A DNA stretch of 64,000 bases from DASQDN01 sp963833675 (GCA_963833675.1 CAWHYW010000018.1:5565-69564); one strand, 5' to 3'. Shown: positions 8,419-18,062, numbered from the stretch's first letter. The notes: generated from the sequence alone by a model not told the origin. Made by a program: numbers and translations.

Positions 8419-10404
8419 TTACCGGGTCTTTGCTGCGCGAGGAATTTCGATAAGAGCGTACGCGATCGCCGCAAAAGCCGCCAGTGATAACCATCCGCCC
8501 CACGCGGCATAAAATCCGAACTCGTTTTGGCCCGTTAAAAGACGAGTAAACGAGGGTATCCCCGCAAGAAAACTCGCCGCGAGAATGATGCCCATGATCG
8601 CTTCTCCAGCGATCATCCCGGAAGCGATAAACGATCCGCGATCTTCAATCGTCAGCTTCTCTGCTTCCAATCGCGACGCAACGGTCCGATCCAAAATCCA
8701 TTTGATTAGCCCGCCGAGAGCAATCGCCGAAGTCGTGTCGAATGGAAGATACATCCCCACTGCGACCAACATGGGCGAGCGCGCGCCCATGCACAACAGA
8801 GCAACTCCGAAGGCCGCTCCGATGGCGAGCAGGCCCCAAGCCATTTCCCCGCCCACAATACCCTTGGCAAGCTGCGCCATCAAGCCCGCTTGCGGCGCAG
8901 GAAGCGCTCGTCCGCCGATACCTCCGGTATCGAGGTTCGCCTCGTGTAAAAGAATCACCGGCGCCATCAGAAAAAACGACAACAGGGTCACCGTGATGAT
9001 CTCCACCAATTGCATCTTCCACGGTGTTCCACCGAGCAGTTGCCCAGCCTTGAAATCCTGCACCAGAGAGCCGGAAACCGAGCATGCCGTCGCAACTACA
9101 GCCGCAACACCCAATACCGCCGACACACCGGCCGCGCCGCGGACGCCGAAAGCCGTTAGCAGCAGCGCAGAAATGATCAGTGATGAAAGAGTCAGTCCGG
9201 ACAACGGCTGGTTAGATGAGCCCACCAATCCGACGAGATAACCGCCGACGGCGCATAGAAAAAAACCGGTGGACGTCATCGCAACAGCCGCGACCACAGC
9301 AGCCGTAACGTTCCCGGTGAAGCGGACATAGACCCACGCCGTCGCAATTGCCAACAGAATCATCGCTAGCAGAACCCATTTCATCGGCATGTCCCGTTCG
9401 GTTCGCTCCACGCGGTCAGCAACAGCGCTGCCTCGGACAACGAAGGCGCCACGAAGCGATTGCATGAGAGAACTGCGCATCGAAAACAGAGTGTTTACCG
9501 CAGCAACCAGCATCATGCCCACCGCGATCGGTCGCACGACGTTGTACCAAAGCGTATAAGCCAGAACATCCGGGCCGCTATCGCTCGCCGACACGCGATG
9601 AGGCAGATCCGGATCGAAAAACAGAAGCAGCGGAATCAGAACCCACCAGGCCAGGACCCCGCCAGCGACATTCACAAACGCGTACCGCGGACCGATGATG
9701 TATCCGATTCCAATCAGCGCAGGAGAAAGAGCCGGCGTCGTCCACGGAATACCGCCTCCATGCGTAACCGAACCGATGGGTTGTTTCGAGAAGTTGAAGT
9801 GACTAATGATGGCGCGTGGAAATGCAAAAAATCCTTCACTGTATTCGCGAAAGATCTGTAAGCCCTTATCGGTTTTCAGAAACTGTATGGCGCCAGCGAA
9901 GGCCATCGAGGAGAAGATCAAACGTGGCGCAGCACTGCTGTCGGACGACGCCTTAACGATGTTTGCAGCGGCCACGCTCTCCGGCCAGGGGAGGTCCGCT
10001 TCGACGCAGAGAGCGCGTCGTAACAGGATGATAAAGAACACCCCCAACAACCCGCCGCACAGCAGAATCCACGTTGCATCCCAGTAGTGCGATCGTAGGT
10101 CGGTCCAAAGCGGGACACCGCCGGACGTCACCATCACAAATGCCGGAATCGTGAAGATCGCCCCTGCGACCAGGGCTTCTCCCACCGAACCCGCCGTCCG
10201 AGCGATGTTCTGTTCGAGGATGCCTCCACGAAGCGCCGGAATACGAAACAAAGCCATCGCGATGATGGCAGCCGGTAGAGTAGCGGCGACCGTCTGACCT
10301 GCGCGCATCCCGAGATACGCGTTTGCAGCTCCGAACACCAATGCGAGCAGGACGCCGAGGATGACCGCTTTCGGGGTCATCTCAGGCGGCTCAGGTGTCG
10401 TCAT
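8419..10404 (-). CDS. OPT family oligopeptide transporter
   Basis: An intact 661-residue inner-membrane protein with about 15 hydrophobic segments. The N-terminus matches OPT-family proteins: KAVILGVLLALVFGAANAYLGMRAGQTV, with ALRGGILEQNIARTAGS and VEADLPWPESVAAANIV following. OPT proteins import oligopeptides or metal-chelate conjugates by proton symport. The Acidobacteria/Proteobacteria branch is uncharacterised for substrate. The start is ATG 10404, 44 bp after the stop of the upstream SUMF1-esterase gene on the same strand, so cotranscription is possible. Confidence 0.92.
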   Translation of the reverse strand: MTTPEPPEMTPKAVILGVLLALVFGAANAYLGMRAGQTVAATLPAAIIAMALFRIPALRGGILEQNIARTAGSVGEALVAGAIFTIPAFVMVTSGGVPLWTDLRSHYWDATWILLCGGLLGVFFIILLRRALCVEADLPWPESVAAANIVKASSDSSAAPRLIFSSMAFAGAIQFLKTDKGLQIFREYSEGFFAFPRAIISHFNFSKQPIGSVTHGGGIPWTTPALSPALIGIGYIIGPRYAFVNVAGGVLAWWVLIPLLLFFDPDLPHRVSASDSGPDVLAYTLWYNVVRPIAVGMMLVAAVNTLFSMRSSLMQSLRGAFVVRGSAVADRVERTERDMPMKWVLLAMILLAIATAWVYVRFTGNVTAAVVAAVAMTSTGFFLCAVGGYLVGLVGSSNQPLSGLTLSSLIISALLLTAFGVRGAAGVSAVLGVAAVVATACSVSGSLVQDFKAGQLLGGTPWKMQLVEIITVTLLSFFLMAPVILLHEANLDTGGIGGRALPAPQAGLMAQLAKGIVGGEMAWGLLAIGAAFGVALLCMGARSPMLVAVGMYLPFDTTSAIALGGLIKWILDRTVASRLEAEKLTIEDRGSFIASGMIAGEAIMGIILAASFLAGIPSFTRLLTGQNEFGFYAAWGGWLSLAAFAAIAYALIEIPRAAKTR

Positions 10405-10448
10405 TACGTCGCGATTGTAACAGACGCTTCCAATTCGAACCTTACGTC

Positions 10449-12227
10449 TTAGGGCTTCAAAAAGTGGTCCAACCAGTCGAAAGAAACGGACACAGCCTCT
10501 GGCGACGGTGTGTGTCCTGTGTGGTGATTAAAGTATCCGATATTCTTACCTGCTCCGGACAGTTCGTACACGGCGCGGGCGGCATTAATGTAATACCAGC
10601 TCTCCTTCTTGTCGAATTCATCGCCTCCAATCAGTAGAAACGGGCGTGGCGCGATCAGGCCGATGAGCTCATGCTGATCCATTCCCGCGGGCGCTTTCCC
10701 TAGTTTCTCGCCCAGATACCAATAATCTTCATAGTTGGAAAACTTAAAACCCACCCCAAGTTCCGACGAGACCGTCACTCGAATCCGAGGCTCGAACGCC
10801 GACGCATACAGCGCCATCTTGCCGCCCAGAGAATGGCCCATAATGCCGATTCGCGACGCATCCGCATCTGGGAGAGTCCCGATAAAATCGACGACACGCC
10901 GAGCATCTGCGATCCACTTGCCGAGGCCTGTACTTCCCGGATGGCGTTCCGCGAGATTCGAAACAGCTTCGCTATAGGATGGGCCGTAGCTCTCCCCGAA
11001 CCACCGCACTGCCACTGCGATGTAGCCGTGCTGAGCGGCCGTGTATGCAAAGGCATTTACACCGCGGTTGACCGTATAACTTCTGCCGCCCAGATCGATT
11101 GCTGCCGGAGTATCGATATCGTAAAAGGGCACAATAAGTACCGGCGCCGGACGTCTCGCTGCACTCGCCGGCCGCAACACATAGACCTTCTCCCAGATTC
11201 CGGGCTCCATCTCGAGTTGAAGAATTTGTCCGGTAAAGTTCCGCTGCGTCACTTCGCGAATGAGTCGCACAGTCGGCTTTTCTCGCGACGGCTTCGGTTC
11301 CGCCAGCAGACCCGCCCATCGAGCTTTGATATCCGCCGCCTTCCTGTTCCAGGCATCGAGAGAACTTCCGGCTGCCGCCAGCGGAGTCAACGCGCCTATC
11401 GATGATTCAAACCCATTGGGACGCTGGTTATAGTTCCGAAAAAAGTCCTCCGAGGTTGTATGCGCTGCAGCAGGCTTGTTCACGCTGCGCGCCACACGGA
11501 AACCCGTGAAACGGCTGCGTGTTTGCGGATCCATTGAGGATCGATAGCCACGCGACCAGCTTGACGTCGTCGACATGAACGAGCCTCCGCGGATGACTCG
11601 TTCGAGACCAATCGCGGGCCCCGACGGATCGCGCACGGAGTCGGGACTCTCGATCGCATCGAAGTAGTCGCCGAGCCACTCCCACACATTCCCGCGAAGA
11701 TCGTAAATCCCGAAACCGTTCGGCTTCGAAGTGCGCACAGGAGCGGTGCCTTTCTGCATCGGCTGCTTCAAGTCTTCAGTCGACTTCGTGCTGGAGATAC
11801 CAAGATGAAAGCTCCGCGCTTCTTGTTCACCAGGTTTTCCTTCCGACGCGCGGATCCACTCGGCTTCGGTCGGCAACCGGTAGCCGGTGCACGCCACATC
11901 GCGCTTGCCCGTCGACAGGTCATAACACGGCTGTAAATTTTCGACAATGCTTCTCCCGTTGCAGTATCTCAGAGCATCCCACCAACTGACGTTCTCTACC
12001 GGGCGGTCCGCGCCGTTATACGCGGATGGATTCGAAGACGTGATCGCCTCATACTGCTTCTGCGTCACCTCAGCCGCGCCGAGCAGAAAATCGCTCACCG
12101 AGATCCGCATCTTCACCGATGTAATCTGATCCGTCACCTCAAAACTGCCGGCCGAGACCGGAACAAGATCCTGCGCCCACGCCGAAGCGCCAAGAAGCGC
12201 AATGACAATTCGAATATTCAGCTTCAT
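10449..12227 (-). CDS. Formylglycine-generating-enzyme-like (SUMF1) domain fused to an alpha/beta-hydrolase esterase
   Basis: A secreted two-domain protein of 592 residues. The start at 12227 gives a signal peptide (MKLNIRIVIALLGASAWAQ); the open frame extends further upstream without one. The first half is an FGE-sulfatase/SUMF1 fold: VTQKQYEAI, YRLPTEAEWIRA, FGIYDLRGNVWEWLGD, RVIRGGSF, FTGFRVARS. The second half is an esterase with nucleophile elbow GHSLGGKMAL, PRPFLLIGG strand and a late His in HTGHTPSPEA. It resembles the acetyl-xylan/glucuronoyl-esterase class of hydrolases. In the pre-inversion order it would be divergent from a complete MFS transporter and near sugar-acid enzymes, fitting plant-polymer side-chain removal. 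The SUMF1 part may be a binding module rather than an enzyme. Confidence 0.85.
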   Translation of the reverse strand: MKLNIRIVIALLGASAWAQDLVPVSAGSFEVTDQITSVKMRISVSDFLLGAAEVTQKQYEAITSSNPSAYNGADRPVENVSWWDALRYCNGRSIVENLQPCYDLSTGKRDVACTGYRLPTEAEWIRASEGKPGEQEARSFHLGISSTKSTEDLKQPMQKGTAPVRTSKPNGFGIYDLRGNVWEWLGDYFDAIESPDSVRDPSGPAIGLERVIRGGSFMSTTSSWSRGYRSSMDPQTRSRFTGFRVARSVNKPAAAHTTSEDFFRNYNQRPNGFESSIGALTPLAAAGSSLDAWNRKAADIKARWAGLLAEPKPSREKPTVRLIREVTQRNFTGQILQLEMEPGIWEKVYVLRPASAARRPAPVLIVPFYDIDTPAAIDLGGRSYTVNRGVNAFAYTAAQHGYIAVAVRWFGESYGPSYSEAVSNLAERHPGSTGLGKWIADARRVVDFIGTLPDADASRIGIMGHSLGGKMALYASAFEPRIRVTVSSELGVGFKFSNYEDYWYLGEKLGKAPAGMDQHELIGLIAPRPFLLIGGDEFDKKESWYYINAARAVYELSGAGKNIGYFNHHTGHTPSPEAVSVSFDWLDHFLKP

Positions 12228-12352
12228 CGGAGGTCGACAGCGCCATGCTATCAAACCTTCGAAACACGTTCGATACGATAGGACACCAGTGCCAAAGGAT
12301 TCCTTATCAATCGCCCGCAAAACGGACCTCGTCACGGCACAGAGGCTGGCGC

Positions 12353-12616
12353 TTGTTCAACGCTAATGAGGCCGCGAACGGGCCTTTGCAGGCCAGTCAG
12401 GCGTTCTCGCGGCGGCAATGGCTGATTGCGATCCTGCTGTTCTTCATGATTCTGCTGAACTACCTGGATCGAGTCGTTCTATCGCTCGTTAGCCCAATGC
12501 TGCGCGAAGAGCTGAACCTTACCCAAATGGATTACGCCATGGCGGTAAATGCCTTCCTGATTGCTTACGGCGTCATGTACTTGGGTTCGGGTCTGGTGCT
12601 CGATCGGTTGGTTTAG
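12353..12616 (+). pseudogene. 5' fragment of MFS transporter gene (rest at 43839-44846)
   Basis: The first 86 or so residues of an anion:cation symporter-type MFS protein: RRQWLIAILLFFMILLNYLDRVVLS, then LIAYGVMYLGSGLVLDRL, two membrane helices and the start of the helix 2-3 loop. At 12608-12611 (TTGG) it stops matching and the frame ends at 12616. The missing remainder, from LGSRIGLFFFVALWSAA onward, lies on the minus strand ending at 44846. The two pieces join in frame if the interval between is inverted. The start is uncertain: TTG 12353 with GAGG upstream is plausible, and there is no ATG in the useful range. ORF finders would read past the breakpoint. Confidence 0.85.
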
Positions 12617-13896
12617 CTCGGACACAATACTGGCGACCGAATCTGGATGCCCGTTGAGCTGCGATCGCAAGGATGCTTGGAGGCTGGCCATGAGCACAGC
12701 AGCAGAGATCCCTTTACCCGAAACGTCACCGATCGTGAACCAAAGGTCGTTATCCGGTCGATATAGGAAATCGTAATAATCACCTCCTACAAAGTTTGCA
12801 GGCCGGCAATATGCCGCAATATCGAGACCAGGAACACGAGGTGGATGCGCTGGAAACAGACGAAATTGTACTTCGCGCGCTATCTCCAGTTCGCGGAACA
12901 CAAGACGCCCGGCTTCGGCCTCCTGCCTTAACTTCTGAGCAGCCAGAGCGGACGCCGAAAAGGACGCGGCTAAACCCAGCAATTTGACGTCACTTTCCTC
13001 TATCTCTCCTGGCTTGTTGAGAACTTGCAGTGCGCCAAGGACATCGCCGGCTGGAGACCTGAGCGGCACTGTGAGGACTGATTGCGTGACGTAGCCGCTC
13101 AAGCGGTCTACGTCACGATCGAAACGCGGATCCTTGGACGTGTCGTTCACAACTATCGGCTGGCCTGTAGCGACGCAGGCGCCGACCAGGCCGTGGTCCT
13201 CTGCAATTCGGACGTCTGGGAGTCCGTGCGCCACCTTGGTCCACAACTCCCCTGTCGATACATCGCGCAACCAGATGCTGCAACGGTCCGCCCGAACTAA
13301 GTCCCTGGCCATATCTGCGTTGAGACGAAGGAGTTTGACAGGATCGGCTTCGGCGCTCATACGCGCCGTGTAATCAAAAATTAAGCCAAAGAGTCGTTCG
13401 GCCTCTTCGAGGAAGCCATCCACTTTACGCTTTTCTTCCGCCAACTGCTCGCGAGCTTCGCAGAGCGCAAGGTGTGTCCGAACACGCGCCTGAACCACAA
13501 GAGGTGAAAGTGGTTTGTGAATGTAATCAATGGCTCCGACTTCAAATCCTCTGTTCTCACCTCAGCGCTGGTCTTGCCGGTGAGGAAAATGACGGGAATG
13601 TCGCACGTATCGACATCCGCTTTCAACCTGCTGCAGACTTCATACCCGTCCATCTCCGGCATCATGGCATCCAGGAGTATCAAGTCAGGTTGGGGAGTTG
13701 CCTTTGAAAGATCCAGCGCCCTGGCGCCGCTTGTCGCGGTCTTGATGATGTACGTGTCTTTTAGAATATTGTGCGCAGCCTGGATGTCGGCCGGGGCATC
13801 GTCAACCAGAAGGATGATGCGTTTGTCTGAGTCGGTTTTTTCTTCTTTCGTGGACACCTCAAGTCGTTCCTCGATACCGGCCGACGCGCGTTTCAT
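12611..13896 (-). pseudogene. 5' fragment of REC-GAF-PP2C (RsbU/SpoIIE-type) phosphatase gene (rest at 44843-45279)
   Basis: Domains in order: receiver (IILLVDDAPADIQAAHN, acceptor in DLILLDAMMPEMDGYEV), a linker shared with the neighbouring cyclase (VVQARVRTHLALCEAREQL), GAF (DPVKLLRLNADMARDLVRADRCSIWL to VLGALQVLNK), then the front of a SpoIIE-type PP2C (FVGGDYYDFLY and IGDVSGKGISAAVLMASL). It breaks off at SIVSELN at 12611. The acidic second half (SDGITEA, DDITIVIL) is at 44.9-45.3 kb. One additional frameshift near 13549 (a G missing from GAGGGATTT) separates the receiver from the rest. Its ATG overlaps the cyclase stop by 4 bp. The intact enzyme would dephosphorylate a STAS-type antagonist under receiver control. 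Confidence 0.87.
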
Positions 13897-14950
13897 ACTT
13901 GAGCGGCATTCTTCACGTTTGCCGTCACTTCAACCATCCTGACCATGCCCTTGCCCTTTAGCTCGACTCCGCCACGGGGTGAGATTACAAAGCCGCGAAG
14001 GGACGCGGAAGTTGGCTCGGTGAGACCAATGCCACCGGGAGAAGCGGCTCCCGTCAAACGCGAGGCGACATTCACAGTGTCCCCCCATATATCAAACTGA
14101 TAACGCTCCTCTCCGACTATCCCTGCCATTACAGGTCCAATATGAATACCCGATCTCACTTGCCATCCACGGCCGGTGCAGGCGGCCTGTTCGGAAATAG
14201 CCAGCGCACAACTCACTGCGGCGTGCAAAGCATCGTCGACGGGTTTCAACAACCCTGCTGTCGCGAGAAATGCGTCTCCCATGGTCTTAATTTTTTCCAA
14301 ACCATGCCGGCGCGCGCAGCTTTCGAATATGACGAACAGATTTCCCAGTTCCCTGACCACGTCTTCCGGAGCCTGCTGGTCGCAGTAGTTCGTGAACCCT
14401 ACCAGGTCTGAAAACAACACAGCAACATTCTCGAAGCGCCGCGGGATCACACCACCACTCAGCTTGATCTCCTCGACTGCCGATGCCGGAAGAATATTGT
14501 CGAGAAGTCGATCCAGTTTGCGTTTTTCTTCCGCCACCTGCTCATGCGCCTCGCGCAGGGCAAGATGTGTCCGAACGCGCGCCTGAACAACAAGAGGTAC
14601 GAACGGCTTGTGGATGTAGTCAATCGCTCCGAGTTCCAGTCCTCTCGTCTCGTCCTCTGCATCGGTCTTTCCGGTTAGGAAAATGATGGGAATGTCGGAT
14701 GTGCTGGGATCAGACTTCAATCGTCTGCACACCTCATACCCATCCATTTCAGGCATCATGACGTCCAGAAGTATCAAGTCAGGTTGGGGGAGTACGTTTG
14801 CAAGATTCAGCGCCCTGGCGCCGCTCGTCGCGATCTTGACGATGTACATGTCCTTCAGAGTATGGTGCGCAACCTCTATGTTTGCCGACATGTCGTCAAC
14901 AACGAGGATGATTTGTTTGTCTGAATTGGTTGTCACTGGAGTCAAAACTA
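13500..14950. repeat. Duplicated receiver-plus-linker block in the cyclase and phosphatase genes
   Basis: The region about 13500-13870 (phosphatase receiver and linker) and about 14585-14950 (cyclase receiver and linker) are clearly similar at DNA level, same orientation. For example TCAAGTCAGGTTGGGG recurs in both, as do long stretches around the phospho-acceptor site. The proteins share LILLDxMMPEMDGYEVCxRLK, IFLTGKT and AIDYIHKP. This points to a tandem duplication of one input module placed in front of two different outputs. Confidence 0.75.
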
Positions 14951-14969
14951 TTTCATCGCTTGGCGGCAT
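13893..14969 (-). CDS. Receiver-coupled class III adenylate cyclase
   Basis: A two-domain signalling protein: receiver (IILVVDDMSANIEVAHH, acceptor in DLILLDVMMPEMDGYEV, Lys in YIHKPFVP), a short helical linker, then a class III cyclase homology domain. Metal-binding Asp residues are in LFSDLVGFTNY and MGDAF. The purine-specifying Lys (IKTMGD) and Asp (FDIWGDTVNVASR) indicate ATP as substrate, giving cAMP. ATG 14969 begins MPPSDEIV just before the receiver. The frame remains open to TTG 15182, giving up to 71 more residues of no recognisable domain. Its stop overlaps the PP2C start (ATGA), so the two were translationally coupled before the inversion cut the second gene. Confidence 0.85.
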   Translation of the reverse strand: MPPSDEIVLTPVTTNSDKQIILVVDDMSANIEVAHHTLKDMYIVKIATSGARALNLANVLPQPDLILLDVMMPEMDGYEVCRRLKSDPSTSDIPIIFLTGKTDAEDETRGLELGAIDYIHKPFVPLVVQARVRTHLALREAHEQVAEEKRKLDRLLDNILPASAVEEIKLSGGVIPRRFENVAVLFSDLVGFTNYCDQQAPEDVVRELGNLFVIFESCARRHGLEKIKTMGDAFLATAGLLKPVDDALHAAVSCALAISEQAACTGRGWQVRSGIHIGPVMAGIVGEERYQFDIWGDTVNVASRLTGAASPGGIGLTEPTSASLRGFVISPRGGVELKGKGMVRMVEVTANVKNAAQV

Positions 14970-15608
14970 AAGCAGATCCAAAGCGTAAGGGAGCAAACAC
15001 TGCGCAGCCGCGGCGGCTACAATTCTGAAGCTTGATTTCTCGAAAGCGGCTCGTAATTGAGGAGCCACAGACGCGCTCTGGCCAATTCGCATGGAGTCAG
15101 AAGGGAAACAGACCCCATCCGGGCTGGCTGGCCAAGAAACCAGCCCCACACAAACGTAAGGATTCTCAATGGTTGCGCTCAAGACTATGATTGCCTATGA
15201 GGGAAGGTGGTTCTATTTTTTCAATCAATCCGCAAGGTTGAGGCGGAGCAAAATGGATGAAATCATCGATGCCTCGAACCCTGGCCAGATCGAGCTGCTA
15301 TCTGACGAAAGCCACTTTGGCGGGATATACAGCGAAGTGCCTCATGCCTTGATTAAGCCCTAGAAGTCGCCATCGTCGAGCCTGACGTGAGTGCGGGTGG
15401 TTGCCACGGCTCACTCGGCACGCGTTCGGTCGGCGCGTAAAACACTGTCCAACCCAACGTCGTATACATCGACTCTGCGATTACTTACCTTCAGCCGTGG
15501 GCAGGAAGAACTGTTTATTCAACCATCGAATCATTCGTGTCCGCTGGCCCTCCCTTGGGGCGTAAAACGAGACCACGCGCGTGCAATAAGAAGGGCCCCG
15601 GCGGATGG
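14970..15608. other. Non-coding interval, possible N-terminal extension of the cyclase
   Basis: The first 213 bases (14970-15182) stay open in the cyclase frame and could be translated from a TTG, but there is no ribosome site and the composition is not domain-like. From 15183 to 15608 no convincing gene, hairpin or repeat is seen. A 64-residue open frame at 15169-15363 resembles nothing known. Confidence 0.5.
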
Positions 15609-16383
15609 CTACTTGTGATGTCCGCTGTTTGTGATCTTCACCTGAATCTGTTTTGCTTTTGCCACAAGAGCCGTCTCAGCGGGATAATTTACCCCGTCGG
15701 GCAGTGGGGCAAATCGGACCGCCAGTGTCACAGGGTCTTTGTCTTTTCCGAGAACGCTGCTGACATTCACTCCGGCGAGTTGCTTCGCGGCGGCATTCAG
15801 CGAGATCGACAGCCGGTCACCGGGCACGGCGTAATCCGTGAACGTGAGTTCAGTCATGCCTGGAGCGCTCTTGTTATCCATGGCAGCCTTGCCGCTCTGC
15901 ACCGCCGCCTGGATCTTCGCGGGGTCGGGAGGCACATATTGTTTGACGAGGGATGCGACGGCAGCCCATGTACTCCTTCAGGTCCTCGACTTTGTTTTCG
16001 ACGACCTTCTCTTTCACCGCACCGCCACCACGTCCGCCCCGGCGCCTCCCGCCACCACCCTGCGAGCCTTGCTCCTGTTGCGGCGTGCCGCCGCCCATAT
16101 CCGTCTTGACAACCTTGCCGTTCGTGCCGTATCGGCACTCCTTCTGTTCGGTCTTTTTGACCTCGCCTTTCATTCTGATTTCGGTCGTCTCGACCCAGGT
16201 GTATTGCTGGAGCGCCTTCTGGTTCGCGGCAAGCGACTGTTTCAGTTCGGCAACCTTCGCCTGCATCGCCGCCTTCGCCGCGCCGGAGTCCTTGGCTTCC
16301 TGCGCTTGCGCGCTAGCTACCATCCAGCCCACCATGATCGCCGAAGCTAGCGCTGGCGGGAAATGCCGCCGTCCAAACGTCAT
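15609..16383 (-). CDS. Secreted hypothetical protein with Gly/Arg-rich centre (one apparent frameshift)
   Basis: A reassembled protein of about 257 residues. ATG 16383 starts a signal peptide (ALASAIMVGWMVASAQAQEA). A helical segment with LKQSLAANQKALQQYTWVETTEI follows, then KKTEQKECRYGTNGKV, then a GGGGRRRGGRGGG linker. After VEDLKEYMG the frame switches at about 15960 (one extra base) to VASLVKQYVPPDPAKIQAAVQSGKA and a beta-rich tail. This arrangement is familiar from exported proteins of unknown function in Acidobacteria and Planctomycetes. The tail (MTELTFTDYAVPGDRLSISL) may be a small beta-sandwich. No function is assigned. Confidence 0.65.
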
Positions 16384-16982
16384 GCTATCTCCTAATTACC
16401 GTCCGCTCGGACAGAGCTGCACCCGGAGCGGCAGTATCTCTGGCATCAAACCACAGTAAAGACGAACAGCAACAGCTTGCGATTCAGTAAATTTCACCTC
16501 ACTCGACGCGACCTCGAACGGCTGTGGAAGACGCCGGACGCAATGGACGCTATCAGCTGTACGCCGATACACGATCACCCGACCGATGGACAGAAATGAT
16601 TCGCGCGCCAACCCGGATTGCGAAGTCCTTGCACACGTGCCGTGCTGCTGAGCGCCGGGAGCGCTTTCGTTACTGGGACTTGAAGGAAGCCGCCGACGGA
16701 CAGCCTGTACGCCGCTGAGTGGGAAATTTGCGCCGAAATCTCGACGCGTTTCGTTGTTCGATCTGATGCTGCAGCGCTGCTATAGAACGTAGACGCACTG
16801 ATCGCAAGTGGTCTCGCAAAGGATTCTGATCGTGATCGCGGCTACGGCCTGACATGGATGACATGCCAAGGCTCTCCGCTCTTGATCTGAGCCGGTCCCG
16901 TGATCGCGAACAATGCGACAGACCATCCACTCTGCGATTCTTCCGATCGCGCACTCGGAACGCGGCGCGGGGCTGCCTATCT
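16384..16982. other. Interval without a supportable gene
   Basis: Only short open frames with arginine-rich, GATC-heavy shadow composition occur on both strands. No hairpin with a U-run, tRNA, or recognisable gene remnant is seen. Confidence 0.5.
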
Positions 16983-17348
16983 TCAGCGCGAGTTCGTGAG
17001 GCACCACACGGTCATGGTCCCGTGAAACGCTACAGTGGGCCAAAGGCCGATGCCGGATAGCGAGAGTCCGATATTCGCGTACGCGAGTACGATCGCGACG
17101 CCCGTGTGGTAGAGCACCATCGCACGAACCAGCCCTCTCGCTGCTCGGCTCTGCCCCTCGTGACGCGCGAGCCAGCATGTGACTGCCAGTGCAGCCAGCG
17201 CCACTCCGGCAACGCGCGCAAGAGTCAACGCAGCAGGTTCATCCAACGTTGAACCGAGCAGGAGCGTGGCGAGCCGGGATGGAAGCGTTATGAGCACGAG
17301 TCCCGTCGCGCCTTCCAACACAGCTGTCACGACGAGCATGTTGTGCAT
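16983..17348 (-). CDS. Small four-helix membrane protein
   Basis: 121 residues with four predicted membrane segments: VTAVLEGATGLVLITLP, LARVAGVALAALAVTCWLA, MVLYHTGVAIVLAYANIGLS and a final LWPTVAFHGTMTVWCL. The start ATG 17348 has AAGGAGCTGAT upstream (SD AAGGAG, 7 bases), which supports translation. No family or function is recognised. It stands alone in a gene-poor stretch next to a tRNA fragment, so it may be accessory DNA. Confidence 0.6.
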   Translation of the reverse strand: MHNMLVVTAVLEGATGLVLITLPSRLATLLLGSTLDEPAALTLARVAGVALAALAVTCWLARHEGQSRAARGLVRAMVLYHTGVAIVLAYANIGLSLSGIGLWPTVAFHGTMTVWCLTNSR

Positions 17349-18062
17349 ATCAGCTCCTTAACCGACGGCCCCGCCGTGCAGATGGCCGCGCAAAAGGCCG
17401 AATGTACTTAAACAGTGCACTCTCGAGAGCGCGGCACCTAAATGGTGCGTCCGGTGTGTTGTGCGTCGCCGTCGTGGGTCCTTGGCCCAGGAGAACCTCC
17501 GTTGCACAACTGGAGCTTCCGTCTAACGCGTACCGAATATTTTGTTCCTCAGACGCGATGCGAGAAGGCGGCGATTCAGAATGTTTGTAGCGGCGGAGCT
17601 CATGGTGCAATTTAAAGCGACATTCTCCGCGTCTTCGTAAGAGAATTCACTCTGACGGTTTGTCGCTATCGGGATGTGACCTCACCGCGCTCCAGTGGCG
17701 ATGATTCGGTCGGCCATGTCGACTCAACATGAGATTTGAACGGCCGTTGGCCCCGTCGCATGGCCGCTGCACGTCAAAGCTTGTCGGCGCGGTCGAGCGC
17801 CGCGTGATTTGTACCTCGACTTGCCCGCCCCCGCGCCGCCGATCGTAATAGGATCGTAATTAAGTTAGCTTTTGATGCGTTTTATGCGTTTCGTGAACAC
17901 GCAGATTCAATAACTTACGTGTTTTCAATGCCACCGAAGGGACCGAATCCCACCCTCACCGCCAGAATATCCATGTAGTTTTCATTCAGTTAAGCACCTC
18001 CATTTTCTCGTGTACCTCCGGCGTCCCCTTCGGTGCCGCGAGCGCCGCATTCGGATCCACCA
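17349..18062. other. Gene-free interval containing a tRNA-Ser 3' fragment
   Basis: No coding frame can be supported over about 710 bases. The stretch at about 17840-17930 is locally AT-rich with repeated TTATG/TTTATGCG words. The only recognisable element is the tRNA-Ser tail at 17944-17964. Confidence 0.55.
17944..17964 (+). other. 3' end of a tRNA-Ser gene: candidate attachment-site remnant
   Basis: CGAATCCCACCCTCACCGCCA reads as the right side of a bacterial tRNA-Ser: end of the T-loop (CGAAT), 3' strand of the T-stem (CCCAC), 3' strand of the acceptor (CCTCACC), discriminator G and encoded CCA. Upstream the match fails: the T-stem 5' strand should be GTGGG but is AAGGG, and no anticodon arm follows. 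A solitary tRNA 3' end of this length is what an integrative element leaves at its distal junction. No second copy is seen in the window. Confidence 0.55.

Noticed and set aside
15169..15363. 64-residue frame upstream of the cyclase
   Set aside because: No ribosome site, no family resemblance, and it overlaps the possible cyclase extension.
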